Virus record (IMG/VR): IMGVR_UViG_3300008117_000049
Coordinates: 1-64,000 of that record
Length of the DNA: 64,000 bases
Strand: one strand, 5' to 3'
From: a virus
Under the pieces are notes generated by a model. It had not been told where the DNA came from and did not search any database. It worked only from the letters and a program-made list of their open reading frames with translations. Positions 44,574-51,265 of the stretch are shown one piece after another. A program made the position numbers and the translations under genes. Each line of letters opens with the position of its first letter. The first letter of the stretch is position 1.

Positions 44574-46622
44574 ATGTCTATTTTTTCGTTTCGACTCAGT
44601 GAAGATTTTGTAGAAGAATACCGCTCAAAGCCATCTCCTTTCGGCTACAAAGATGCCGCTGGCAACTCTGTGGGCGAAATTACATTTCTTAGAACATACT
44701 CTCGTCTAAAAGAAAACGGAACCAAGGAAACTTGGACCGATGTGTGTGAGCGTGTTATCAACGGTATGTATTCACTACAAAAGGACTACTGTAAAACTGA
44801 GCGGTTGCCTTGGGATGGTGTAAAGGCTCAGTCGTCTGCTCGTGAAGCATTTGACAGATTGTTCCAATTGAAATGGACACCGCCTGGCCGTGGTCTATGG
44901 GTTATGGGAACTGAGATTGTAAATGGTCAGAAAAACTCCGCTGCCTTACAGAACTGTGCTTTTGTTTCTACTTTAGAAATGACCAAACAGAATCCAGGCA
45001 AGCCATTTGCTTTCTTGATGGAAGCCTCAATGCTAGGCGTGGGCGTGGGCTTTGATGACAAGGGTGCGGACAAGGGATTTGATATTCACGAACCTATTGG
45101 AAAATCTGAAACATACCTTATTCCAGACACCCGTGAGGGTTGGCAGGAAAGTACCGTTGCTCTAATCAACTCATACCTAAAGCCAGAGCAGAGTGCTTTG
45201 GAGTTTGATTACAGCGAGATTAGACCTTACGGAACTCCTATCAAGACTTTTGGTGGTACCGCTTCTGGTCCAGACCCGCTACTAAAACTTCACTCTGGTA
45301 TTCGTAGATTGTTTGATGGTCGTGCTGGTGAAAAACTAACTCGTGTAGATATTGCTGACATTGGAAATATGATTGGCGTTTGTGTAGTTTCTGGAAATGT
45401 TCGTCGTTCTGCTGAACTTCTTATTGGTCGCATTGATGACGACAATTTCTTGAACCTCAAGAACTCTGAGCGTTTCCCCGAAAGAAACTCTTATGACCCT
45501 GAAAATCCAGGCTGGGCTTGGATGTCAAACAACTCAGTTGCCGTTGAAGTTGGAACAGACTTTGACCCAATTGTTGAGGGTATTGCTAGAAATGGTGAGC
45601 CTGGTGTTATCTGGATGGATGTATCTCGTAAATATGGTCGCTTGATTGACCCAATCAATAACAAGGATGCCAAGATTATGGGCTACAACCCTTGTGCTGA
45701 GCAGAGCCTTGAGTCTTATGAAATGTGTACTTTGGTTGAGACCTATCTGAACCGCCACACTGACATTGAAGATTACAAGAGAACTTTGAAGTTTGCGTAT
45801 CTTTATGCCAAGACCGTAACCCTATTGCCAACGCACTGGGAAGAAACCAACGCCATTATGAAGAGAAACAAGCGTATTGGAACTTCTATGTCTGGTATCG
45901 CTAACTTTGCTGACAACCGTGGGTTGCCAACTCTAAAAACTTGGATGAACGATGGCTATTTGACTATTCAGCGTTATGACGAAATTTATTCAGACTGGTT
46001 AGGTGTTCGTGAGTCAATCAAGACAACAACCGTAAAACCATCTGGAACTGTTTCTATTTTGGCTGGAGAAAGTCCCGGCGTTCACTGGACACCGGGCGGT
46101 GAGTATTTCTTGCGTGCTATTCGCTTTGGAAACAATGACCCAATGTTGCCTCTATTCAAGATGGCCAACTACCGCATTGAACCTGCCTCTGAAAGCCCAG
46201 ACACTACTTCGGTTGTGTTTTTCCCAATCAAGTCTGGTGCTAAGCGTGCTGAGCGAGATGTGTCTATTTTTGAAAAGATGAACTTGGCTGTGACTGCTCA
46301 GCGTTATTGGTCAGACAACTCTGTATCAGTAACCGTCTCTTTTGACCCTGAAACTGAAGCAGACAAGATTGGAACTGTGCTTCACATGCACGATGGACAA
46401 TTGAAGACTGTATCGTTCTTGCCTAGTGGAAACTTTGTTTATCCTCAGATGCCGTACACCCAAATTACCAAAGAAGAGTATGAAGAAGCAGTTGGAAACT
46501 TATTCCCAATTGACTTTGCTGGTGTCTATGCTGGTATGGCTTCGGATGCCATTGGCGACGCTTATTGTACGACAGACGCTTGTGAGATAAAACTTATTAC
46601 TGAAAACCTAAAGGATAAGTAA
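44574..46622 (+). CDS. nrdJ: Adenosylcobalamin-dependent ribonucleotide reductase (class II)
   Basis: 682 aa, similar in length to monomeric class II enzymes of the Lactobacillus leichmannii type. Active-site cysteines are C128 (LQNCAFVS), C374 (YNPCAEQSLESYEMC, thiyl/Glu loop) and C385. The C terminus has CTTDACEIKL, a cysteine pair for re-reduction. Because it needs B12, it works with or without oxygen, and a host supply of cobalamin is implied. It converts ribonucleotides to dNTP precursors for phage DNA. Its stop overlaps NrdH by one base, so the redox partner is co-translated. Confidence 0.95.
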   Translation: MSIFSFRLSEDFVEEYRSKPSPFGYKDAAGNSVGEITFLRTYSRLKENGTKETWTDVCERVINGMYSLQKDYCKTERLPWDGVKAQSSAREAFDRLFQLKWTPPGRGLWVMGTEIVNGQKNSAALQNCAFVSTLEMTKQNPGKPFAFLMEASMLGVGVGFDDKGADKGFDIHEPIGKSETYLIPDTREGWQESTVALINSYLKPEQSALEFDYSEIRPYGTPIKTFGGTASGPDPLLKLHSGIRRLFDGRAGEKLTRVDIADIGNMIGVCVVSGNVRRSAELLIGRIDDDNFLNLKNSERFPERNSYDPENPGWAWMSNNSVAVEVGTDFDPIVEGIARNGEPGVIWMDVSRKYGRLIDPINNKDAKIMGYNPCAEQSLESYEMCTLVETYLNRHTDIEDYKRTLKFAYLYAKTVTLLPTHWEETNAIMKRNKRIGTSMSGIANFADNRGLPTLKTWMNDGYLTIQRYDEIYSDWLGVRESIKTTTVKPSGTVSILAGESPGVHWTPGGEYFLRAIRFGNNDPMLPLFKMANYRIEPASESPDTTSVVFFPIKSGAKRAERDVSIFEKMNLAVTAQRYWSDNSVSVTVSFDPETEADKIGTVLHMHDGQLKTVSFLPSGNFVYPQMPYTQITKEEYEEAVGNLFPIDFAGVYAGMASDAIGDAYCTTDACEIKLITENLKDK

Positions 46623-46846
46623 TGGCAAAAGTAATTGTTTACAGCAACCCAAACTGCACTGCTTGTGAGCAGACAAAAAGATTTCTTACTGTAAAGAACA
46701 TTCCTTTTGAGTCAAAGATGATTTCAGATAGCCCTGAAGTTTTTTCTTTGATTGATGAAAAAGGATACAAGTCTGCTCCAGTAGTAGTTGCTGGGGAAAA
46801 CAGTTGGTCTGGGTTTAGATTAGATAAGTTGAGTGAGTTGCTCTAA
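46622..46846 (+). CDS. nrdH: NrdH-type glutaredoxin-like redoxin
   Basis: 74 aa. The CxxC site is NCTACEQTKRF (residues ~11-21), and YKSAPVVV is the cis-Pro loop typical of thioredoxin folds. The WSGFRLDKL end resembles NrdH. It would reduce the C-terminal cysteines of the RNR. It overlaps the RNR stop and the following zinc-ribbon gene. Confidence 0.88.
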   Translation: MAKVIVYSNPNCTACEQTKRFLTVKNIPFESKMISDSPEVFSLIDEKGYKSAPVVVAGENSWSGFRLDKLSELL

Positions 46847-47028
46847 TGCCAACTTATGAATATTTTTGCCCTGAGTGTGGGTTAGATTATTCTGAAGAAA
46901 GACCTATTACGGCAGAAGAAAAAGAATTGACTTGCGCTGCTGAAGGTTGCGGTGCTAAACTCAGTAGAAAGTTTGCAACACCACCTATTGTTTTCAAAGG
47001 CACTGGCTTTAGTTCCAATAGGGGATAA
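46846..47028 (+). CDS. FmdB-like zinc ribbon protein
   Basis: 60 aa. MPTYEYFCPECGLDYSE has the first Cys pair, and a second pair is in CAAEGCGAKLSRKF; the TPPIVFKGTGFSSNRG tail is typical of the FmdB/putative regulatory zinc ribbon family. It is coupled to NrdH by a TAATG overlap. Function in RNR operons is unknown; it may regulate transcription. Confidence 0.85.
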   Translation: MPTYEYFCPECGLDYSEERPITAEEKELTCAAEGCGAKLSRKFATPPIVFKGTGFSSNRG

Positions 47029-47035
47029 GGAAAAT

Positions 47036-47347
47036 ATGTCGGAATTTGATTTTGGACTCCCGTTTCTTTCTGAAGAAAAAGGTGCTCCACCTTGTTCCGA
47101 AACTGACCCTGAAGCCTTTTTTCCGCAAGACATAGAAGGAAAAATAACTGCTATTTATTACAACGAGCGCGGGGCTAAGCAGGTTTGTAGTACTTGTGTA
47201 TATAAAATCGATTGTATGATTTTTGCCATAAAAAATGGAGAAGTCGGTATATGGGGCGGTACTACTGACGGACAAAGAAGAAACATTAAAAGAGCGGCTA
47301 AATACAACAAAAAATCTATTGAAGAAATAGCCCTAGAACAAAAGTAG
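47036..47347 (+). CDS. WhiB-like Fe-S transcription regulator
   Basis: 103 aa from the ATG at 47036 with AAGGA upstream; an in-frame start at 46952 lies inside the zinc-ribbon gene and is rejected. Cluster cysteines are C20, C51, C54 and C60 (CSTCVYKIDC), followed by GEVGIWGGTT and a basic C-terminal helix. It is the second WhiB protein in the window. It could tune transcription of host or phage genes through the housekeeping sigma factor. Confidence 0.9.
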   Translation: MSEFDFGLPFLSEEKGAPPCSETDPEAFFPQDIEGKITAIYYNERGAKQVCSTCVYKIDCMIFAIKNGEVGIWGGTTDGQRRNIKRAAKYNKKSIEEIALEQK

Positions 47348-47361
47348 TAAAATAGTAATAG

Positions 47362-47400
47362 CCCTTGGGAGAGAGGCAAGTAATCGTATCTACCCAAGGG
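47362..47400 (+). promoter_or_regulatory. Hairpin overlapping the ribosome binding region of the holin-like gene
   Basis: CCCTTGGG (47362-47369) pairs perfectly with CCCAAGGG (47393-47400) over a 23-nt loop. The right arm contains the GGG of GGGAGA, the ribosome site for the GTG at 47408. Pairing would hide the ribosome site and delay or dampen translation. Confidence 0.5.
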
Positions 47401-47407
47401 AGAAAAT

Positions 47408-47677
47408 GTGAAAGTCGCATCAATCATCTTCAAGAGAACTATCGCTCTTGTAATTTTAAAAGTCAGTGCTGTTTTAGCCGCTGGTTCTATCGGTGGCGTT
47501 GAACTCTGGCAGTCAGCCCTAATCGCCGCTTTTGTTGGAATTATGGAAGTTGCTGAAAGTCTGGCTCGTGCCTATGTCGTTGATGGAAAACTAGACGAAG
47601 ACGAAATAAATGTCGCCTTTGCTAGTTCAGCCGAGGCAGCGTTGGCTGAAACAAAGAAAAGCAAAATTAGCGAGTAG
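47408..47677 (+). CDS. Holin-like small membrane protein
   Basis: 89 aa from GTG. Two hydrophobic stretches (TIALVILKVSAVLAAGSIGG and WQSALIAAFVGIMEVAES) are followed by a polar tail with GKLDEDEINVAF. The 98-aa protein at 60193-60489 (minus strand, near the endolysin) has the same two-span layout and an equivalent GKLTKDEINAAF, so the two are paralogues. This copy is far from the lysis genes. It has a hairpin over its ribosome site. Confidence 0.65.
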   Translation: MKVASIIFKRTIALVILKVSAVLAAGSIGGVELWQSALIAAFVGIMEVAESLARAYVVDGKLDEDEINVAFASSAEAALAETKKSKISE

Positions 47678-47736
47678 TTTGTCTTTGCATTTTTACAAAT
47701 GCTTGCTAAACTATTTGCGTCGCAACCGCGACAAAC
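47677..47736 (+). other. Three-way-junction-like RNA fold downstream of the holin-like gene
   Basis: GTTTGTC (47677-47683) pairs with GACAAAC (47730-47736). Inside are GCATTT/AAATGC (47687-47692 with 47697-47702) and TTGC/GCAA (47715-47718 with 47722-47725). No T-run follows. It may be a 3' UTR stabiliser or a small RNA. Confidence 0.3.
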
Positions 47737-47797
47737 ATCTAAGTATAAATAACTTAATATTGTTCACAACAACTGCTTAGGTGTACGACCAAAAAAA

Positions 47798-47831
47798 TTC
47801 TCCCCGTCAAGTTAGCGCCTGGCGGGGAGAA
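47798..47831. terminator. Bidirectional terminator
   Basis: TTCTCCCCG (47798-47806) pairs with CGGGGAGAA (47823-47831). An A-run (47791-47797) lies on one side and GTTTTTAAT on the other. It sits between the plus operon ending at 47677 and the minus gene ending at 47847, and can serve both. Confidence 0.85.
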
Positions 47832-47846
47832 GTTTTTAATTGGTGT

Positions 47847-48317
47847 TTAGTTTTTGATTTTGGTTCTAGCAACTCCGTAATATAGCGGATTTGAGGAACT
47901 TAGACCCAGTGCCTTAGCAATCTTGGTCAGGGAAACTCCGTTGTCTTCATACTCGTGGCGAAGAGCCTCGTGGTAATCTTCAACGCTTTTATCCTTAGCG
48001 GCCTTGATACGCTCTACTGCTTCGGCTAACTGCTCTGGAGTAGCCTTGCTACGAGAACGCTTTGTTGATGGTGCTACATCTGCCGTAGTAACACGACGAC
48101 GGACACCAGCGTAGGTAACGCCAACTGCTTGGGCAATTGCGATAAGCGAGCCACCCTTGTTGTAATACTCAACAAGTAGGCGTGTGTATTCACGACTTGC
48201 GTCGTGCTGTGGCGACTTAGTGTTGCGAGAACCATAAGCCTGTCTTGCCAAAGGCAAGAGTTCAATAAGGCGTGGGGCGTAAGCCTCTACCAGTTCGTTG
48301 TTTCTCATATATACCAT
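47847..48317 (-). CDS. DNA-binding protein with two helix-turn-helix motifs
   Basis: 156 aa. Two similar HTH units are visible: YYNKGGSLIAIAQAVGVTYA with GVRRRV, and YEDNGVSLTKIAKALGLSSS. A basic linker (STKRSRSKA) lies between them. It is a lone minus-strand gene between plus-strand blocks, divergent from the lipoprotein/tmRNA block. That layout suits a regulator or repressor. Codon use is G+C-richer than neighbours. Confidence 0.7.
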   Translation of the reverse strand: MVYMRNNELVEAYAPRLIELLPLARQAYGSRNTKSPQHDASREYTRLLVEYYNKGGSLIAIAQAVGVTYAGVRRRVTTADVAPSTKRSRSKATPEQLAEAVERIKAAKDKSVEDYHEALRHEYEDNGVSLTKIAKALGLSSSNPLYYGVARTKIKN

Positions 48318-48453
48318 CTTCTTTCTATATCTGGGCTTGAAAAACCTTTATACCTGATTATAGACACGCCGTTTATTAGAAAGCAAATTAATACAATAAG
48401 CCCACGGCGAACATGTATGATAGTTTCTATACAAGAAATTACATAAGGAAGTT

Positions 48454-48594
48454 ATGGGAAAAGCAAAGAAATCGGCTCCTTCAACCCCTGCTAAAAAGGG
48501 CGACAATAATGACCGCAACAACGGCAAGGCGTGGAAGAAACGCCCCAAGGTGTTTGACAAAATCAAACGCAAATTAGTAACTAAGGAAAAGTAA
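48454..48594 (+). CDS. Small Lys-rich basic protein
   Basis: 46 aa, preceded by AAGGAAGTT. It begins MGKAKKSAPSTPAKKGDNND and ends KVFDKIKRKLVTKEK. More than a third of the residues are Lys or Arg, so it probably binds nucleic acid and is disordered. Its stop abuts the TTG start of the lipoprotein gene. Confidence 0.6.
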   Translation: MGKAKKSAPSTPAKKGDNNDRNNGKAWKKRPKVFDKIKRKLVTKEK

Positions 48595-48960
48595 TTGAAA
48601 AAATCAATCGCAATCGCAGGTATAGCCCTGCTTATGGTTGGACTAACTGGATGTGCAGGTAAGTTTGAATTGTTTCAAAAAGCCTACGAAACATGTGGTT
48701 CCCCCGCTGGAATTAGAGTATCCGATGAAGGAAAATCCATCACCATTGATGGCTATGGAGAAGATGACTACTCTGGAGCAGACCTCTACGACACCGTTTG
48801 TGTCCTAGACGCAATCAAGACTCCTGAGTATGTAATCTCAAACATGGAAACTACAAACTCGTTGATGGGTAGACAAAGTGCTACATTTGGTGATAATATA
48901 GATGTATCTTGGTCTTACCACCCAGATAACGGATTAGACATCGTAATCCATAAAAACTAA
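48595..48960 (+). CDS. Lipoprotein
   Basis: 121 aa from a TTG start directly after the preceding stop, with AAGGAAAAG upstream. The signal peptide KKSIAIAGIALLMVGLTGCA carries a lipobox (LTGC), so the mature protein would be anchored at the outside of the host membrane. The mature part has two further cysteines (TCGSP and VCVLDA) and a C-terminal beta region. Phage lipoproteins often block superinfection; that role is inference. Confidence 0.75.
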   Translation: MKKSIAIAGIALLMVGLTGCAGKFELFQKAYETCGSPAGIRVSDEGKSITIDGYGEDDYSGADLYDTVCVLDAIKTPEYVISNMETTNSLMGRQSATFGDNIDVSWSYHPDNGLDIVIHKN

Positions 48961-48971
48961 ATAAAGCACTA

Positions 48972-49310
48972 GGGGATGACAGGTTTCGACTGGCATCTGA
49001 CATTTGGTGAAGCACGCAGAGACCGCCACGCACTCTTGAAGTGTGGCAAAAACAATAAATGCTGAATCTCGTTCCGCATTCGCTTTAGTAGCGTAAAGAC
49101 TACTTAAGCCCCTAGAAAAGCAGTAGTTCTCGCTGGGCATCTAGGTTTCAAATAAAGAGGACAAACAGCACCACGGTAACAACTCAAACCGTAATTGAGT
49201 TTGACTCAGCGTCTGGTAGGTCAATCGCTGGGAAAACAAGGAAACTACCTAAGCGTGTAGAAGAACAAATTGAATATGTTAGGACAGGGGTTCAATTCCC
49301 CTCATCTCCA
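48972..49310 (+). ncRNA. ssrA: Transfer-messenger RNA (tmRNA)
   Basis: The acceptor stem GGGGATG (48972-48978) pairs with CATCTCC (49303-49309) with one G-T pair; A at 49310 is the discriminator and CCA is not encoded. The T-arm is AGGGG-TTCAATT-CCCCT (ending at 49302). The 5' part GACAGGTTTCGACTGG is the conserved tmRNA start. A tag frame from the GCA at 49046 reads AKTINAESRSAFALVA and stops at TAA (49094-49096). The A-rich interior after the tag has room for pseudoknots. It rescues stalled ribosomes and marks unfinished proteins for proteolysis. Confidence 0.93.
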
Positions 49311-49363
49311 CGCTTGCAGACAAAGGAGCGTAAAGCGGTCTGCCCTGTAAAGGAATTCTCCAA

Positions 49364-49428
49364 GGACTGGCGTAGCCAAGGGCTACGAGTCAACTCTTGA
49401 AGTTGGTAGTGCGAATCTACACAGTCCA
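49364..49428 (+). tRNA. Degenerate tRNA-like element
   Basis: The ends GGACTG and CAGTCC (followed by A) form an acceptor-like stem. Near the 3' end, GTAG-TGCGAAT-CTAC is close to a T-arm (loop TGCGAAT against TTCGAAT). In the middle CAAC-TCTTGAA-GTTG is an anticodon-like arm (TTG in place, with C instead of the usual U at position 33). The D-arm has TAGCCAAG but its loop is very short. At 65 nt it is shorter than a normal tRNA, so it may be a decayed tRNA-Gln or another tRNA mimic. Confidence 0.35.
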
Positions 49429-49450
49429 CAAAAATATTTGTGTGTTGCTA

Positions 49451-49478
49451 TTGACACGATTTCCATTTTGTGTATAAG
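49451..49478 (+). promoter_or_regulatory. Near-consensus sigma70-type promoter of the orphan ncRNA
   Basis: TTGACA (49451-49456) is the exact -35 consensus. After 16 bases comes TATAAG (49473-49478), five of six for the -10. TSS would be near 49485. It is one of the strongest promoter-like sequences in the window. Confidence 0.8.
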
Positions 49479-49514
49479 ATACTAATAACAAGTTCTCGAC
49501 GGAGAACTTGGAGT

Positions 49515-49646
49515 ATGGCTGAACAACTCCAATCTTCAGATGGGGGAGTAAGGCACTATCGGATACTAGCGTATCGCCTTAGCGGGCAAACGGTAGGTGT
49601 GCTGAAAAGCGGGCTAAGAACCGAACTGAATTGGCACTGGTGGTAA
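49515..49646 (+). CDS. Possible 43-aa peptide inside the orphan RNA
   Basis: ATG at 49515 is preceded by GGAGA at 49501-49505 (9-nt spacing) and opens a frame starting MAEQLQSSDGGVRHYRIL and ending LNWHWW. Codons such as AGG, CGG, ATA and GGG are unlike this phage's genes, and the frame runs through all the stems of the RNA. It is more likely incidental, but a dual-function RNA cannot be excluded. Confidence 0.2.
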   Translation: MAEQLQSSDGGVRHYRILAYRLSGQTVGVLKSGLRTELNWHWW

Positions 49647-49669
49647 AACGCAATCCACTTACTCACTAC

Positions 49670-49706
49670 AAAAACCCTTTGGGCACCTCTCGCTCAAGGG
49701 GTTTTT
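49670..49706 (+). terminator. Strong terminator of the orphan RNA
   Basis: AAAAACCCTTTGGGC (49670-49684) pairs with GCTCAAGGGGTTTTT (49692-49706) with two G-T pairs and a 7-nt loop. The A-tract before it and T-tract within the right arm make it effective on both strands. Confidence 0.9.
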
Positions 49707-49823
49707 GACTACTAAGATGGTTAGATAAGATGTTGGCGTATAAATTTGTGTTTAGATTTATACGAGCCAAGTGTCCAAAAAACGATACATTATTATATAA
49801 CTTTTGAAGAAAGACTTAGATAA

Positions 49824-50210
49824 ATGACGGATAACTACCAACCACATTTTGATACTGACTTAGAGCGTGGCAAGGTTGGCGAGAACTTACTCAACACCTT
49901 TCTGGCTGATTTGGCTGGAAATAAGTTTGAGGTGAAGACTGACTATCGTGCTTGGGAAACTGGCAACTTTAGACAGCCAGACGCAATTGACAAAAAACAA
50001 TCTGGAATCAATATCACGGAGGCTGAATACTGGTGCTTTGCTGGGCCTAATGGCAACGGCTTTGTAATGATAAAAACTGATGCTTTGAAAGAAATGCTTA
50101 GAGCAACTGACTATCGTGAAGTACACCAACCAATCTCAACACTTGACACAAACGCCAGTATTGGTAGGCTGGTTCCAGTTTTAGATGTATTGAGAAAGAT
50201 AGGGTTGTGA
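49824..50210 (+). CDS. PD-(D/E)XK nuclease-like protein
   Basis: 128 aa. ERGKVGENLLNTFLADL is a helix like the first one of resolvase/restriction-type nucleases. NKFEVKTDYRAWETGN contains an E-x-K segment, and INITEAEYWCFAGPNG with FVMIKTDALKEM continues the fold. It may resolve or trim DNA. It overlaps the methyltransferase gene as TGATG, so both are coupled, which recalls nuclease-methylase pairs. The assignment is moderate. Confidence 0.5.
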   Translation: MTDNYQPHFDTDLERGKVGENLLNTFLADLAGNKFEVKTDYRAWETGNFRQPDAIDKKQSGINITEAEYWCFAGPNGNGFVMIKTDALKEMLRATDYREVHQPISTLDTNASIGRLVPVLDVLRKIGL

Positions 50211-50803
50211 TGAAAACACTAAAGGGCTACGCTCTGGCTGGTAAAAGCGAGAGCAGAGAGCGTGTAGAAAATGATTTCTATGCAAGAGACCCAAAAGCAC
50301 TAGATATGCTTTTTGCCGCGGAGCCTTTCGGCGACGGCGATTATTTAGAGCCTTGTGCTGGTCAGGGGCACTTGACTAAACGCATCAAAGAACTTGTTCC
50401 AAACGCAAAGGTAGACAGTATTGACATCGTTGATAGGGGGCTTAGTGGGGTTATTGTTGCTGACTTCTTAGAATATGAAACTGAGAAAAGGTATGACTAC
50501 CTAATCACCAATCCGCCTTATTCGCTTGGCAAGGAGTTTGTAGAAAAAGGCCTAACGCTACTAAAAGACGGTGGCAAGATGGCTATGTTTTTAAAGATAC
50601 AGTTTCTAGAGGGCGACAAGCGTAGAGAATTATATAAACAAAATCCGCCCAAATACATCTATGTTTTTACCAAGCGTATGGCTACTTTTAATAATGGAAG
50701 TGAAGTAGATGAAAATGGCAAACGCTGGGCAACCACGATGTGCCACGCTTGGTTTGTGTGGGAAAAGGGATTTACTGGGGAGCCTGTGGTCAGATGGATA
50801 TAG
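50210..50803 (+). CDS. N6-adenine-type DNA methyltransferase
   Basis: 197 aa from the ATG at 50210 overlapping the previous TGA. SAM-binding motif I is LEPCAGQGHLTKRI (~45), and motif IV is YLITNPPYSLGKEF (~98), the NPPY signature of amino-methyltransferases. FLKIQFLEGDKRRELYKQNP and a C-terminal CHAWFVWEKG recall small phage methylases of this kind. There is no target-recognition domain, so it may be non-specific or act on single-stranded or short motifs. A membrane protein gene starts inside its last codons. Confidence 0.8.
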   Translation: MKTLKGYALAGKSESRERVENDFYARDPKALDMLFAAEPFGDGDYLEPCAGQGHLTKRIKELVPNAKVDSIDIVDRGLSGVIVADFLEYETEKRYDYLITNPPYSLGKEFVEKGLTLLKDGGKMAMFLKIQFLEGDKRRELYKQNPPKYIYVFTKRMATFNNGSEVDENGKRWATTMCHAWFVWEKGFTGEPVVRWI

Positions 50804-50937
50804 TCGGTTGGGTGTTGCTTACTTACTTTTTGCTCATTGTATTAGTAAACTTATTCAATATTATTTACATAAAAACCTGTGTTGCCCCAACGCAGAAATC
50901 TATCGATAGAAAGATAAAAAGAAATGCAAGAAGATAG
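50794..50937 (+). CDS. Small single-span membrane protein
   Basis: 47 aa from the ATG at 50794, 10 nt inside the methyltransferase end. Residues ~4-27 (VGWVLLTYFLLIVLVNLFNI) form one transmembrane helix. The C-terminal part is short and very basic (DRKIKRNARR), pointing to the cytoplasm. It overlaps the next gene by 14 nt. Function unknown. Confidence 0.55.
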   Translation: MDIVGWVLLTYFLLIVLVNLFNIIYIKTCVAPTQKSIDRKIKRNARR

Positions 50938-51265
50938 TTTTATTGAAAAGTTTAGGGCTAGTTTGGGCGATAAAGCCGCTACTTTTGGAGCAAGCCTTGA
51001 GAAAGTATTTTCGGCGGAAGAAGAGAAATCTGAAATCATCAACGCCCCTAAAGTAATAGAAACTGAAAAAATTAAAATAGACAAAGAAGACTATGAGATT
51101 TTGGCTGTGAGTTGGAAAGAGTTGGGTGCTAGCCAAGAGCGTGAAGAAATTCGTAGCATTCTTATTCAAGCCCGACGAATAGGAAATCAGCATTCAGATA
51201 AGAAGTTTGTAGATGGAATAAACTTTGTTCTAAATGAACTAGACGAAAGAGACAAAAATAAATAG
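50924..51265 (+). CDS. Hypothetical helical protein
   Basis: 113 aa, overlapping the membrane protein gene. It is charged and helical throughout (EKFRASLGDKAATFGASLEK, SQEREEIRSILIQARRIG). The end FVDGINFVLNELDERDKNK is also helical. It precedes the large methyltransferases with a one-base overlap, so it may be a partner subunit or a regulator. Not recognised. Confidence 0.6.
   Translation: MQEDSFIEKFRASLGDKAATFGASLEKVFSAEEEKSEIINAPKVIETEKIKIDKEDYEILAVSWKELGASQEREEIRSILIQARRIGNQHSDKKFVDGINFVLNELDERDKNK

Larger units (their letters stand above)
49485..49706 (+). ncRNA. Orphan structured non-coding RNA (about 220 nt)
   Basis: A transcript from the promoter at 49451 to the terminator at 49670-49706 would be about 220 nt. 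Stems: CAAGTTCTC/GAGAACTTG (49489-49497 with 49502-49510), GGAGT/ACTCC (49510-49514 with 49526-49530), GATAC/GTATC (49562-49566 with 49571-49575) and GAGTAAG/CTTACTC closing most of the molecule (49546-49552 with 49658-49664). Competing pairs TAAGGC/GCCTTA (49549-49554 with 49576-49581) and CTTAGC/GCTAAG (49578-49583 with 49613-49618) suggest switching or a pseudoknot. I see no match to tmRNA, 6S, RNase P or known riboswitches. Its base composition differs from nearby genes. Confidence 0.65.

Noticed and set aside
48934-49140. Minus-strand open frame across the lipoprotein end and tmRNA
   Set aside because: It lies across the conserved 5' half of the tmRNA and has no ribosome site.
49485-49706. 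RNase P RNA, 6S RNA or group I intron identity for the orphan RNA
   Set aside because: The conserved RNase P segments and intron core sequences are not found, and the fold is not the single long irregular hairpin of 6S RNA.
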